Positions 29,340 through 37,835 of a stretch of DNA of 64,000 nt are shown piece after piece; positions within the stretch are counted from its first letter, which is position 1, and each line of letters opens with the position of its first letter. The DNA is taken from contig NZ_CP147012.1 in NCBI RefSeq assembly GCF_037126285.1, positions 2,130,001 to 2,194,000 of the forward strand, written 5' to 3'. The notes under the pieces were generated by a model, which was not told where the DNA came from, made no database searches, and was given only the letters and a program-made list of their open reading frames with translations. Both the position numbers and the translations under genes were made by a program. This stretch comes from Bernardetia sp. MNP-M8. Its GTDB lineage: Bacteria; Bacteroidota; Bacteroidia; Cytophagales; Bernardetiaceae.

Positions 29340-29549
29340 AACTATTGTATGTTTTGTGTTCTTAGTAGAACGGAATTAAAAACGAATTAATAAAAAAAGA
29401 GCGATTAGTAGCTACAAAGTTACGAATCACTCTCTTATTTATGAATTAGTAGCACCAAAATTTAAGAAAATAAAAGAGGTAAGTTACTAATTATATGAAT
29501 TTGTAATCTGATATATCAAATTACCACTCTTTATGAGTAATAGATACAA

Positions 29550-29774
29550 TTAAGCAAATGTAGAATTTACAAAATCAGTATCTTCTTGTGAATTCTCACG
29601 ACCACGGTAAGAATTAGCAAGAATAGTTTTGAGGCGATTGAGTTCTTCACGAGCTGCATCTAATCCTTCAGAAGGACGTTCAGATTTTTTCGTTTTGAAA
29701 AAGTCTGACTGCATAGTTTTTAGCTCACTGATACGCTTCTCAATCTTTAGTTTGGTCTTTGTTTCGAAAGCCAT
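29550..29774 (-). CDS. Small helical protein between rpsB and tsf, unknown function
   Basis: A 74-residue protein, highly charged and probably helical (TKLKIEKRISELKTMQSDFF, LDAAREELNRLKTILANSYRG). It has a clean ATG start and stop and normal codon use. It lies where other genomes usually place rpsB directly before tsf. I recognise no family. Noncoding gaps of about 210 and 270 bp surround it. Confidence 0.65.
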   Translation of the reverse strand: MAFETKTKLKIEKRISELKTMQSDFFKTKKSERPSEGLDAAREELNRLKTILANSYRGRENSQEDTDFVNSTFA

Positions 29775-29902
29775 AGTGATATAAGAATTAACGACTTCAA
29801 TTATAAATGATAAGTGGTAAATTATAAGTTAAAATACTCACTATTTCATTTCTTGAAATCTGTTTTGATAAAATCAATTTATATTTTAAAGTAATTTTAA
29901 CC

Positions 29903-29937
29903 AAACCTATAAGGTTTTCATAAACCTTATAGGTTTA
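29903..29937. repeat. A/T-rich palindrome, copy 2 (family P2)
   Basis: AAACCTATAAGGTTT, loop TCAT, AAACCTTATAGGTTT. It lies between rpsB and the small ORF, inside a ribosomal transcription unit. Confidence 0.8.
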
Positions 29938-30045
29938 ACTAATCTACTTTTCTTTGTCTAGTTTATAGTAGAATAACAATGAAGAATAGAAAACAAAATG
30001 AGAAGTTAATTCATCATTCATAATTTACCATTCACAATTCAAAAA

Positions 30046-30849
30046 TTATTCTTCTTCGTCAGCATTTGCTTTCGAAGCTACAGCTTTAGCAGGTTTTTTA
30101 CCTTCATCAACTGCACGTTTTTTGTTTTCTTCTTCTTGTAATTTAGCTTGGTCACGCTCTTCTTTGCGTTCAGCCAAACCTTCTTCTATTGCTTTACCAA
30201 TGATAGAAGTAAGAAGTAAGATAGATTTGTAAGCATCATCATTTGCAGGAACTGCATAATCAACGATGTTTGGATCTGCATTCGTATCTACGATTGCAAA
30301 AACAGGAATGTTAAGGCGTTTTGCTTCTTTGATAGCAATGTGTTCACGAACAACATCAACAACAAAAAGAGCAGAAGGCAAACGATTAAGGTCTGCAATA
30401 CCACCTAATACACGCTCCAATTTCTCTTGCTCACGTGAAATCATTAGTCTTTCACGTTTTGCTAAGTTTTTGTACATATCACTCTTAATCATGCGCTCTG
30501 TTGATTGCATTTTCTTGATAGACTTACGTACAGTAGCAAAGTTAGTGAGCATTCCACCCAACCAACGATCTGTAACATAAGGCATATTAAGGCGTTGTGC
30601 CTCTTGTGATACTACTTCTTGTGCTTGTTTCTTAGTAGCAACAAACATAATTTTTTGTCCTTTACGAGCCAATTCTTTGATGGCTTCGGTAGTACGTTCT
30701 AGACTGGCGAGAGTCTTATTAAGGTCAATGATGTGGATACCATTGCGCTCCATAAAGATGTAAGGAGCCATTTTTGGATTCCACTTGCGTTTCAAGTGAC
30801 CGAAATGCACGCCTGCGTCCAAAAGGTCTTTATATTCTATTTTGTCCAT
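30046..30849 (-). CDS. rpsB: 30S ribosomal protein S2
   Basis: A 267-residue protein with typical S2 sequence: LLDAGVHFGHLKRKWNPKMAPYIF at the N-terminus, GTLTNF-like WLGGMLTNFATVRKSI near 93, and FAIVDTNADPNIVDYAVPANDDA near 185. The C-terminal extension is rich in Lys, Glu and Ala (KKRAVDEGKKPAKAVASKA), which is common in this phylum. Part of rplM-rpsI-rpsB-tsf. Confidence 0.97.
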   Translation of the reverse strand: MDKIEYKDLLDAGVHFGHLKRKWNPKMAPYIFMERNGIHIIDLNKTLASLERTTEAIKELARKGQKIMFVATKKQAQEVVSQEAQRLNMPYVTDRWLGGMLTNFATVRKSIKKMQSTERMIKSDMYKNLAKRERLMISREQEKLERVLGGIADLNRLPSALFVVDVVREHIAIKEAKRLNIPVFAIVDTNADPNIVDYAVPANDDAYKSILLLTSIIGKAIEEGLAERKEERDQAKLQEEENKKRAVDEGKKPAKAVASKANADEEE

Positions 30850-31123
30850 AGTAATTTTTTACTCTGTGAGGAGAATGTAAATCAATTTCGAAACTTTGGT
30901 TCTTTTTTCTGTACAATTTGTAAATTTTTATCAGACGCTTCAAAGTGTCTGACAAGTACAAATATTTTGTAGAGGCGAGAACCACGCATTCGGGATTATT
31001 ATTTTTAATAAAAAAAGGAAGGTTAAGAATTCTATTTATTTCAAAAATGCCTTTTGAGAAATTTGAAAAAATAGTTTTTTCGAATAAATCTGTAAATACA
31101 GAGTTGTCCAAAAAAGATAATTC
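30850..31123 (-). promoter_or_regulatory. Long leader between rpsI and rpsB
   Basis: 274 bp with no convincing gene. On the mRNA strand it holds a hairpin TCAGAC...GTCTGA (about 30931-30954) followed by A/U-rich sequence up to the rpsB start. A length and position like this suit an S2-type autoregulatory leader or an internal promoter, but I did not match it to a known leader family. An ORF of 93 codons running through it overlaps rpsB and is rejected. Confidence 0.4.
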
Positions 31124-31513
31124 TTAACGCTTGCTGAATTGGAATCTACGACGTGCTTTTCTACGACCGTATTTTTTACGCTCAACCATACGAGGGTCAC
31201 GTGTCATGAATCCTTCAGCTTTAAGTGCAGGACGAAGCTCTGCATCATATTCTACTAATGCACGAGAAATACCAAGACGAACAGCACCTGCTTGTCCTGT
31301 AATTCCACCACTAGCTACATTAACGTTTACATCAAAAACACCTACTTTGTCAGCTATAACAAAAGGTTGGTTGATGATAATACGTAAGATTTCTGTTGGG
31401 AAGTAGTCTTCTATAGTACGACCATTAACAGTAATTTTACCTGTTCCTGGTTGCATATATACACGAGCTACTGCCTTCTTACGTCTTCCGAGGGTGTGAA
31501 GAGTTGTACTCAT
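31124..31513 (-). CDS. rpsI: 30S ribosomal protein S9
   Basis: A 129-residue protein: [20 protein letters not shown] at the N-terminus, [18 protein letters not shown] in the middle, and the C-terminal [25 protein letters not shown] tail that reaches the P-site tRNA. It lies 28 bp downstream of rplM, the usual L13-S9 pair. Confidence 0.98.
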   Translation of the reverse strand: MSTTLHTLGRRKKAVARVYMQPGTGKITVNGRTIEDYFPTEILRIIINQPFVIADKVGVFDVNVNVASGGITGQAGAVRLGISRALVEYDAELRPALKAEGFMTRDPRMVERKKYGRRKARRRFQFSKR

Positions 31514-31541
31514 TTATAAATTAAATGGTTTAGATTGACCT

Positions 31542-31991
31542 TTAGAATTTTACTTCTTTAGGTTGTTGTGCTTCGTGAGGATGCTCACTTCCTGCATGCA
31601 CAAACAAATTACGGAATAACTCACGTCCTAAACGGTTGTGAGGCAACATACCTTTTACTGCATCTTCTACAAGTTGTGTAGGCTTACGCTGTAAAATTTG
31701 GCGTGCTGAATAAATTTTCTGACCACCTGGATAACCAGAGTGAGTAATGATCTTTTTGTCGTTCCACTTCTTACCTGTAAGGTGGATTTTGTCGGCATTA
31801 ATAACGATTACACTATCGCCACAGTCATTGTGAGGAGTGTAAGATGGCTTGTGTTTTCCACGCAAACGTTTCGCTATTTCACTTGCCATACGACCCAAAG
31901 TTTGTCCTTCAGCATCAACAATGAGCCATTCACGGTTCTCTTTGCCTTGTTCTGCTGTAACAAACTCAGTTTTGTAACTAAGTGAATCCAT
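31542..31991 (-). CDS. rplM: 50S ribosomal protein L13
   Basis: A 149-residue protein. It has the L13 landmarks REWLIVDAEGQTLGRMASEIAKRLRGK, NDCGDSVIVINADKI, and GMLPHNRLGRELFRNLFVHAGSEHPHEAQQP near the C-terminus. First gene of the leftward ribosomal operon; the promoter should lie in 31992-32200. Confidence 0.98.
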   Translation of the reverse strand: MDSLSYKTEFVTAEQGKENREWLIVDAEGQTLGRMASEIAKRLRGKHKPSYTPHNDCGDSVIVINADKIHLTGKKWNDKKIITHSGYPGGQKIYSARQILQRKPTQLVEDAVKGMLPHNRLGRELFRNLFVHAGSEHPHEAQQPKEVKF

Positions 31992-32291
31992 TTTTTTGGA
32001 AATTTATTGAAAAGAAATTTAAGTTACGAATTACGAATTATGAATTACGAAACAACTATTCTGATTATAATTTATTTGTAATACCAATAATACTTTATTC
32101 AATAAAAAATATCTATTCAAATTGCTGTAAAAATTTAACTAATTTCTGTCAAAATCATTCAGTATCAAGGCAATACATTTTCTTAAAGTAAGAATACGTA
32201 AAAACTTATTACTGCTATTTTAATAGGTCTGCAAAATTAGAGGTTTTCTTGTTGATTTCCAAATAGTTGTAGAAATTTATTGATTATTAAT
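31992..32291. other. Intergenic region upstream of rplM
   Basis: 300 bp between rplM's start and the end of the GNAT gene. Near 32023-32052 it holds tandem near-repeats of the unit ATTACGA (ATTACGAATTATGAATTACG). Similar A/T-rich units occur near 4250-4280 and 53605-53640. The ribosomal operon promoter must be here; I could not fix its boxes. Confidence 0.5.
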
Positions 32292-32798
32292 TTATAAACT
32301 GTAATTCTTCAAGTCTAATTGCATCTTTATATTTGCACGCTGATAAAGTCCTTCTTCTAATGGAATTTCTTCGAAACCTATTTTTTTATACAAATGAATA
32401 GCTGATTGAAGCTGAGTATTGGAATACAGGATAATTGTAGAAATAGAATTGTTTTTTGCAAAATCTAGACAATGTTTTACTAATAATTTACCTATTCCAT
32501 TGCCTTGTTCTTTGCTGGTAACAGCCATTTTACCCAGTTCAAAAATAGTATCAGTCTTTTTTAATAATGAAGCAGTTGCTATAATATTTTCACTTTTCTC
32601 ATTTTTAATTTTTACAAAAAAGATATAACCTCCTTTGTCAATAATTTCTTTTTTAGGATTTGAAAGTGAAATTATATCCCCTTTTTCTAATTTGAAATAC
32701 TTTTCAAGCCATTCATAGTTTAGTTTTTTGACCCACTCACTCAAATTATCATCATAATCAATAATCTCAATTGTTTTTTTATTGCTTTCTAATGTCAT
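32292..32798 (-). CDS. GNAT-family N-acetyltransferase
   Basis: A 168-residue protein. The acetyl-CoA loop EQGNGIGKLLVKHCLDFA (Q/RxxGxG/A) is near 110, preceded by the strand FELGKMAVTS and followed by ILYSNTQLQSAIHLYKKIGFEEIP. Substrate unknown. It is a stand-alone leftward gene next to the glycosyltransferase, 67 bp away. Confidence 0.9.
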   Translation of the reverse strand: MTLESNKKTIEIIDYDDNLSEWVKKLNYEWLEKYFKLEKGDIISLSNPKKEIIDKGGYIFFVKIKNEKSENIIATASLLKKTDTIFELGKMAVTSKEQGNGIGKLLVKHCLDFAKNNSISTIILYSNTQLQSAIHLYKKIGFEEIPLEEGLYQRANIKMQLDLKNYSL

Positions 32799-32865
32799 AG
32801 CTAATAGAACTTAAAGTGATATTTTATTCAAAAATTCTTTCTAAAACTAAAAATAATATTTTCAA

Positions 32866-33972
32866 TCAGCTAAATAAGTCTAAAAAATTCTCCTTATTAG
32901 ATTGTACAGAATATTCATTTTGGATAGTTTGTAATGCTAAAATTCCCATTTCTTGTCTTTTTTGTGGATTTTCTAAAAGAAAAGATAGATATTCTTTCCA
33001 TTCAGTTTCTGTATCAGCTAAAAAACCATTTTCATTAGTTGCCTCTTGATTAATGATTTTTTTATTGACACCAATCGGAGAAATCACAGCAGGAACGCCC
33101 AAAGCCATATATTGCAAGGCTTTAAAACCACATTTCCCTTCTGCCCACGCATCAGCTGTAAGTGGCATTACTCCAATATCTAATTCTGATAAATCTTTTA
33201 TTTCTGTTTCTTTATTCCATTTTACAAACTCAAAACTTTTCAAATTATTCTCTGTGTCCAGATTTGGGTTTTGATTGCAGATAACACGAAACACAAAATC
33301 ATGTTTCTTTTCTAATTCCTTTAAGATAGGAATAATCATTTCTAAATAAATCAGTGTAGAGTGCGAACCTGTCCAGCCAATAATCGGTTTTTTGTTTGGA
33401 TTGTGTTGGTGTAAAATATTGTGTTTTTTTTCTAAATCAATCGTGGTTGGGTTTAAAATAGCTTTTATCGTAGAATTTGCGAAGGCATTAGCATTCTTTT
33501 GTAAATATTCATTTCCGACACTTATTTTATAAGCCCACTTACAAATTGTTTTTACTTTATCAGGAGATTTGAAAAAAGCAGCTAATTTGTTTTGAGAAGA
33601 TGTAGCATGAATCCATATTGCATCATCAAAATCATAGATAATTTTTCTATTAAAAACTTTTGTCAAAATCCATTCTACAAACGGAAAACCAACAGGCGTA
33701 GCTTCACGATACACAAAAACAAAATCTGCATTTCTAGCTTTCCAAATATGAATAAAGCGTCTTAAAAAACCTTTCAAAACACCTATTATTTTCTTGAATG
33801 TATGTCCTTTTTTATATAGAATTTTGTTTGTTTCTTCATCTAAAAAAGACAATAATTCATATTCAAAATTATTTTCTTCAAGAATATCCAAATACTGTTC
33901 GTAACGAAATCGCTGACCAGGGGCAATGTCGTAAGGATAAGGAACAAGAAATTTGATTGTCATTTTTTTCAT
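32866..33972 (-). CDS. Glycosyltransferase, GT4-like
   Basis: 368 residues from the ATG at 33972 (MKKMTIKFL); an upstream in-frame ATG at 34062 gives an unlikely leader. KPIIGWTGSHSTLIYLE marks the donor domain. PLTADAWAEGKCGFKALQYMALGVPAVISPIGVNKKII carries the E-x7-E-type nucleotide-sugar motif (EGKCGFKAL). It probably adds a sugar to a surface or cell-wall glycan. It is the only glycosyltransferase here, so the pathway is unknown. Confidence 0.88.
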   Translation of the reverse strand: MKKMTIKFLVPYPYDIAPGQRFRYEQYLDILEENNFEYELLSFLDEETNKILYKKGHTFKKIIGVLKGFLRRFIHIWKARNADFVFVYREATPVGFPFVEWILTKVFNRKIIYDFDDAIWIHATSSQNKLAAFFKSPDKVKTICKWAYKISVGNEYLQKNANAFANSTIKAILNPTTIDLEKKHNILHQHNPNKKPIIGWTGSHSTLIYLEMIIPILKELEKKHDFVFRVICNQNPNLDTENNLKSFEFVKWNKETEIKDLSELDIGVMPLTADAWAEGKCGFKALQYMALGVPAVISPIGVNKKIINQEATNENGFLADTETEWKEYLSFLLENPQKRQEMGILALQTIQNEYSVQSNKENFLDLFS

Positions 33973-34090
33973 TGATTTTTGGAATGCAATTTTAAACACA
34001 GAGTTCACAGAGAACATGGAGAATGAGAATACAAATTTAAATACTAAACTTACCAATGCCATTGAAAACTATGGTACAACCAAATAACTA

Positions 34091-34117
34091 TGCCGTTGTT
34101 GGTGTCTCACCAACGAC
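34091..34117. repeat. Palindromic repeat P1, copy 3
   Basis: TGCCGTTGTTGGTG, loop TCTC, then ACCAACGAC. It lies between the phosphatase stop and the glycosyltransferase start, with both genes leftward. Confidence 0.85.
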
Positions 34118-34125
34118 ATACAAAC

Positions 34126-34629
34126 CTAGCTCATTTTATACTTTTTAGGATATTCAAAAAAACGAACTCTTCCAGAATGTCTTGTTACTTCACTCCACGA
34201 ATTTACATCAAAATCCAAACAATATACTCCACTTGTAGGCATTTCTTGTACAGGTTCTTCTGCCAAAAAATCTACCAAACCACTAAAATCAGGATTATGT
34301 CCGACTAAAGCCACTGTATTTTTTGTATCTAAAAGTGTGTTTATAATTCTCATGTGGAAAGGAACGCCTGTAAAATAAAGGTCGTCTGTCAAATGAACTT
34401 GACTTTCCATAAATCCATAGACATCAAAAAAAATCTTTTGGGCTGTTTTCTTTGCTCGTTTGGCAGAACTAGACAAAACTAAATCTGGAATAATATTTTT
34501 TTCAAATAAAATTTGCCCCATCAAAGGAGCATCATTTTTTCCTCTTGTATTTAATGGTCGTTCACGGTCTGGCAAAGTTTCATCTTTCCACGAAGATTTG
34601 GCGTGTCTTATAAGTATAAGTGTCTTCAT
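34126..34629 (-). CDS. SixA-like histidine phosphatase
   Basis: A 167-residue protein. It starts MKTLILIRHAKSSWKDETLPDRERPLNTRGKNDA, with the catalytic RHA (His9). The second catalytic His is in VALVGHNPDFSGLVDFLA near 113. The sequence is closest to SixA-type phosphohistidine phosphatases. It could dephosphorylate a histidine phosphotransfer protein, but none is adjacent. Confidence 0.9.
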   Translation of the reverse strand: MKTLILIRHAKSSWKDETLPDRERPLNTRGKNDAPLMGQILFEKNIIPDLVLSSSAKRAKKTAQKIFFDVYGFMESQVHLTDDLYFTGVPFHMRIINTLLDTKNTVALVGHNPDFSGLVDFLAEEPVQEMPTSGVYCLDFDVNSWSEVTRHSGRVRFFEYPKKYKMS

Positions 34630-34931
34630 TAACTTCTGATTCTATTATTATTGCTTTTATTTTTTGAAAAACTGAATTCAATAAATTTTTTACAAAGATA
34701 AGAGTTTTTTGTAGCAACGATTGCTACTGGTAGGATTACCTGACTATTATCAATGTATTTATTTTTTGATTTATTTCTCTTTTTTTTCAGATTATTGCAA
34801 CCTTTATTTTTTTGTCTTGTCTTTCATAGCATAAGAGATAACAAAAACGATTTGAATATCTCTACAACAACAACTAACGAAAAATAGTATTTTTGAATAA
34901 AAATACTATTAGAATAATCGCAATTACTTAA
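34630..34931. other. Intergenic region upstream of the ECF sigma operon
   Basis: 302 bp between divergent genes, A/T-rich. No hairpin or repeat is clear. The sigma-factor promoter must be here and could be autoregulated, but I cannot assign boxes. Confidence 0.45.
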
Positions 34932-35534
34932 ATGTCTAACCCAACTGTTGATACTAATTACGAAGAACCTAATGCCGAACTTATTGAGAAAGTTCGATTA
35001 GGAAGTCAGAAGGCGCAATACCAACTCTACGAAAAATATGTACGAGCAATGTATCATGTCTGTGTCAGGATTGTGGGCAAAGGACACGAAGCAGAAGAAG
35101 TATTGCAAGATGCTTTTGTGAGAGCATTTATGCGTATTGAAGAATATCGTGGTGATGCAGCTTTTGGAGCTTGGCTCAAGCGCATTGTTATAAATACTTC
35201 AATTAATTTTCTTCAAAAAAAGAAGATTGATTTGGTTTCTTTGGATGAAATACTTGTCGAACCAGCCATTGAAGAAGATGAAAATTCTGAAAATGACTTT
35301 GCAGAAATGAATATTCAAACAGGAATTTCTGAAAAAATCACCAAGCATAATTCGGAAGTCAGCCGAGTAAAAGAAGCTATCAATAAGCTATCCGACGGTT
35401 ATAGAATCGTCTTGAGTTTATATCTTTTTGAAGGATACGACCATGAAGAAATTGGAGAAATATTAGGAATTTCTAGTTCTACTTCAAAATCACAATATAG
35501 TAGAGCAAAAAAGAGATTAAGAACAATGTTATAA
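34932..35534 (+). CDS. RNA polymerase sigma factor, ECF type
   Basis: A 200-residue protein. Region 2 is YQLYEKYVRAMYHVCVRIVG, then EEVLQDAFVRAFMRIEEY and AFGAWLKRIVINTSINFLQ. Region 4 is LSDGYRIVLSLYLFEGYDHEEIGEILGISSSTSKSQYSRAKKRL. There is no region 3, so this is an ECF sigma factor. An acidic linker (about 112-135) separates the regions. First gene of a three-gene operon with a membrane anti-sigma candidate and a DUF4097-like protein, suggesting an envelope-stress response. Confidence 0.93.
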   Translation: MSNPTVDTNYEEPNAELIEKVRLGSQKAQYQLYEKYVRAMYHVCVRIVGKGHEAEEVLQDAFVRAFMRIEEYRGDAAFGAWLKRIVINTSINFLQKKKIDLVSLDEILVEPAIEEDENSENDFAEMNIQTGISEKITKHNSEVSRVKEAINKLSDGYRIVLSLYLFEGYDHEEIGEILGISSSTSKSQYSRAKKRLRTML

Positions 35535-35538
35535 AAAG

Positions 35539-35560
35539 TTGTCAGTGGGAATACTGACAA
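35539..35560. repeat. Short palindrome after the sigma gene
   Basis: TTGTCAGT, loop GGGAAT, ACTGACAA. It lies 5 bp past the stop codon and 27 bp before a P1 copy. It may slow or end transcription of the sigma gene. Confidence 0.7.
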
Positions 35561-35586
35561 TGACTTAAAAATTTTATAAAAATACT

Positions 35587-35616
35587 TGCCGTTGCTTGGT
35601 GTCCCCACCAACGACA
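35587..35616. repeat. Palindromic repeat P1, copy 4
   Basis: TGCCGTTGCTTGGTG, loop TCCC, CACCAACGACA. It lies in the 5' leader of the anti-sigma candidate. Reading an ORF through it gives an unnatural N-terminus, which argues for the later start at 35644. Confidence 0.85.
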
Positions 35617-35643
35617 GAAACAATACTAAAACAGCATGTAAAA

Positions 35644-36633
35644 ATGGCAACTAATAAAAAAAATACAGAAGAAAGACAGCTTGATGAGCTTGAAAAATTC
35701 TTACTTACTCATCGTAGCAAACTTCAGAAAGAAGAACAAAAATCAATCGACGAACAGTTTGATGCTTCTTTCTCTATGGAAAAAAACTTTTTAGCTATTC
35801 AAGCCAAACTCAAAAACGAACAAGCAAGTCGTTTAGAGCCTAGAAATATCATAGAAGAGAAAGCTAAAAAATTGATGCAAATCAATACAGAAGAATCAGA
35901 GGAAGACAAAGCCAAAAACTGGGTCAAACCTTCTCCTATTTCTTCTGAAATAACTAAAAGTGTCAAAATAGGGCAGACAGAGATAAAGAGAGACATAAAT
36001 AATTGGGTTAAACCTTCGCCAGTTACTTCTCAATATTCTTCTCATGCTTCATCTGCTTTAGAAACAAGAAATCAAGGGAATAGTCCAGCAACAAAAACAG
36101 TTTCTCTTCGAAAATTTTGGACAGTTGCAGCTTCTCTAACAGCTCTTTTGGTTACTACTTTTATGTATAATATGGATACTATAAGTATGCTGACAGAAGA
36201 AAATGAACAGTTGATTTCTATGTACGAAGAAAACGGAATGAGAGGTTTTGAAGAAAACTTTGATGAAGATTTTGAGGGGAATAATGGACAAAATTATGCT
36301 CAAAGCGTTTCTTTACCTGCTGAACTCCTAGAAGCTGAAAATTATTATACTTCTATTATTGCAAAGGAAAAGAAAGAACTCAAGAAAAAAGATACTGAAA
36401 ACTGGGTAACTCCCGAAACTATCCAAACTTTAGATGAATTGGATGAAGCCTATAAAGTAATGAAAAGTGACCTTTTGGAAGAGCAAAATTCAAAAAAACT
36501 TGTTGATGAAATGCTTAATAACCTAAAACTACGCAAGCAGATTTTAGATGAAAGCATACAAATCTTGGAAAATTCAAACTCATCTGATTCAGAAACCAAT
36601 AAAAATAATAAAACAAATGAAAAATCTATATAA
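35644..36633 (+). CDS. Membrane anti-sigma candidate
   Basis: 329 residues from the ATG at 35644 (MATNKKN). The N-terminal half is charged and helical. It contains two close copies of a short unit, NWVKPSPISSE and NWVKPSPVTSQ, with a degenerate third (NWVTPETIQ) after the membrane segment. One transmembrane helix (FWTVAASLTALLVTTFMYN) lies near 160. A C-terminal periplasmic helical domain follows. Topology and position behind the ECF sigma gene suggest an anti-sigma factor; no classical zinc anti-sigma motif (HxxxCxxC) is present. The 3' end overlaps the next gene by 17 bp. Confidence 0.75.
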   Translation: MATNKKNTEERQLDELEKFLLTHRSKLQKEEQKSIDEQFDASFSMEKNFLAIQAKLKNEQASRLEPRNIIEEKAKKLMQINTEESEEDKAKNWVKPSPISSEITKSVKIGQTEIKRDINNWVKPSPVTSQYSSHASSALETRNQGNSPATKTVSLRKFWTVAASLTALLVTTFMYNMDTISMLTEENEQLISMYEENGMRGFEENFDEDFEGNNGQNYAQSVSLPAELLEAENYYTSIIAKEKKELKKKDTENWVTPETIQTLDELDEAYKVMKSDLLEEQNSKKLVDEMLNNLKLRKQILDESIQILENSNSSDSETNKNNKTNEKSI

Positions 36634-37729
36634 TAATTCTTTAGCTATTGTCTTTTCTATTTTACTGATTTTTTCAGGAATTTTAATTTCTGTTTCAAAT
36701 GCAAAAGCAGAAGGCAAAACTCCTACCCAAAGTCCAAAAGAAGAAAAGCAAAAGGTTGTAAAAGCTACTTTTAAAGTCAATCCAAAAGACTTGCTTAATA
36801 TTTCTAATAAGTATGGAAATATAAACTTTACTAATCATGACAAAAGTGAAGTTTCTGTTCAAGTTACCATTTTAGCTTGGGCAAGAAGTGACAAAGAAGC
36901 TCAAAAGATTTTGGATAGAATTAGTATTGAGCAAGATAATGACTCTGAGAGTATTCATTTTGAAACTCAAATTGAAGAGTCAAGAGGAGGATATAGTTCA
37001 TCAAATAGAGAAGGTTTTGAAATAAACTATGAAGTTAAAATTCCTAAAAATTTGAATATAGATGTAGAAAACAAATTTGGCTCAGTAACAATTGGCGATC
37101 TGAATGGCAAATTAAATCTTGATTTAAAACATGGAAACTTTAATGCTCATAATCTTTCAGGAATGCGTCATGCAATCAGTGTTAGTTTTGGAAACCTATC
37201 AATCAATGAAGTAGGTTCAGCAGATGTAGAAGTGGCTCATGGAAGTCTCAACATTGATAAAAGCAACACAGATTTGAAGATTGAAAGTAAGCATTCCAAT
37301 GTCAGAATCGATGAAGCCAATAGTTTGGAAATAGAGGCAAAACACGGAAATATGAGAATAGGAACAGTTTCAAAAATTACAGGAGAAAATAGTTTTGGAG
37401 GAATAGAAATCAGAAAAGTATTGAAATCTGCTGTTCTACAACTCAAACATGGAAATTGTGAGTTAGAGCAAATAGCAAAAGGATTTGATAAAATAGAAGT
37501 AGAAAATGCTCACGGTTCAATAGAATTACGTTTTGATTCGGATGCTAAATTCCAATTTGAAGCTAGAACAGAACACGGAAGTATCCGAAACTCAATGCGA
37601 AATACTACCATTCAAAGACATGAAGAAGACACACACGATAAAATATTAGAAGGAAAAACAAACGGAGGTGGAAGTGGAAAAGTTCGTGTAACTAACCAAC
37701 ACGGAAGCATTCGTTTAGAAGAGCGTTAG
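36617..37729 (+). CDS. Secreted DUF4097-like beta-repeat protein
   Basis: 370 residues from the ATG at 36617, which overlaps the previous gene by 17 bp. A signal peptide (IVFSILLIFSGILISVSNAKA) leads to a run of short beta-strand repeats of the DUF4097/adhesin-like type: KFGSVTIGDLNGKLNLDLKHG, then recurring HGNF, HGSL, HSNV, HGNM, HGNC, HGSI and HGSI units. The repeats suggest a right-handed beta-helix in the periplasm or at the surface. The translational coupling implies joint control with the sigma/anti-sigma pair. Confidence 0.82.
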   Translation: MKNLYNNSLAIVFSILLIFSGILISVSNAKAEGKTPTQSPKEEKQKVVKATFKVNPKDLLNISNKYGNINFTNHDKSEVSVQVTILAWARSDKEAQKILDRISIEQDNDSESIHFETQIEESRGGYSSSNREGFEINYEVKIPKNLNIDVENKFGSVTIGDLNGKLNLDLKHGNFNAHNLSGMRHAISVSFGNLSINEVGSADVEVAHGSLNIDKSNTDLKIESKHSNVRIDEANSLEIEAKHGNMRIGTVSKITGENSFGGIEIRKVLKSAVLQLKHGNCELEQIAKGFDKIEVENAHGSIELRFDSDAKFQFEARTEHGSIRNSMRNTTIQRHEEDTHDKILEGKTNGGGSGKVRVTNQHGSIRLEER

Positions 37730-37786
37730 TTTGAAGTAAGAAAAAAATAAACTGAAATAGTTTTATTTTCTCTTCATTGAGATTCA

Positions 37787-37826
37787 AATTCGGTAGGCAT
37801 TTTATGCTTACCGAATTTTTTTTCTT
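37787..37826. terminator. Bidirectional terminator after the DUF4097-like gene
   Basis: AAATTCGGTAGGCAT and ATGCTTACCGAATTT pair, followed by a long T run. It is placed between convergent genes and can serve both. Confidence 0.88.
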
Positions 37827-37835
37827 TATATTTTT

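Noticed and set aside
30830-31111. A 93-codon minus-strand ORF between rpsI and rpsB
   Set aside because: It overlaps the rpsB start, has unusual composition, and its frame appears to be open only because of the A/T-rich leader.
35596-35643. Longer N-terminus for the anti-sigma candidate
   Set aside because: The extra residues are encoded by the P1 repeat and its flank; the ATG at 35644 gives a natural start.
36548-36616. Longer N-terminus for the DUF4097-like protein
   Set aside because: The extra codons overlap the anti-sigma candidate in another frame, and a normal signal peptide begins at 36617.
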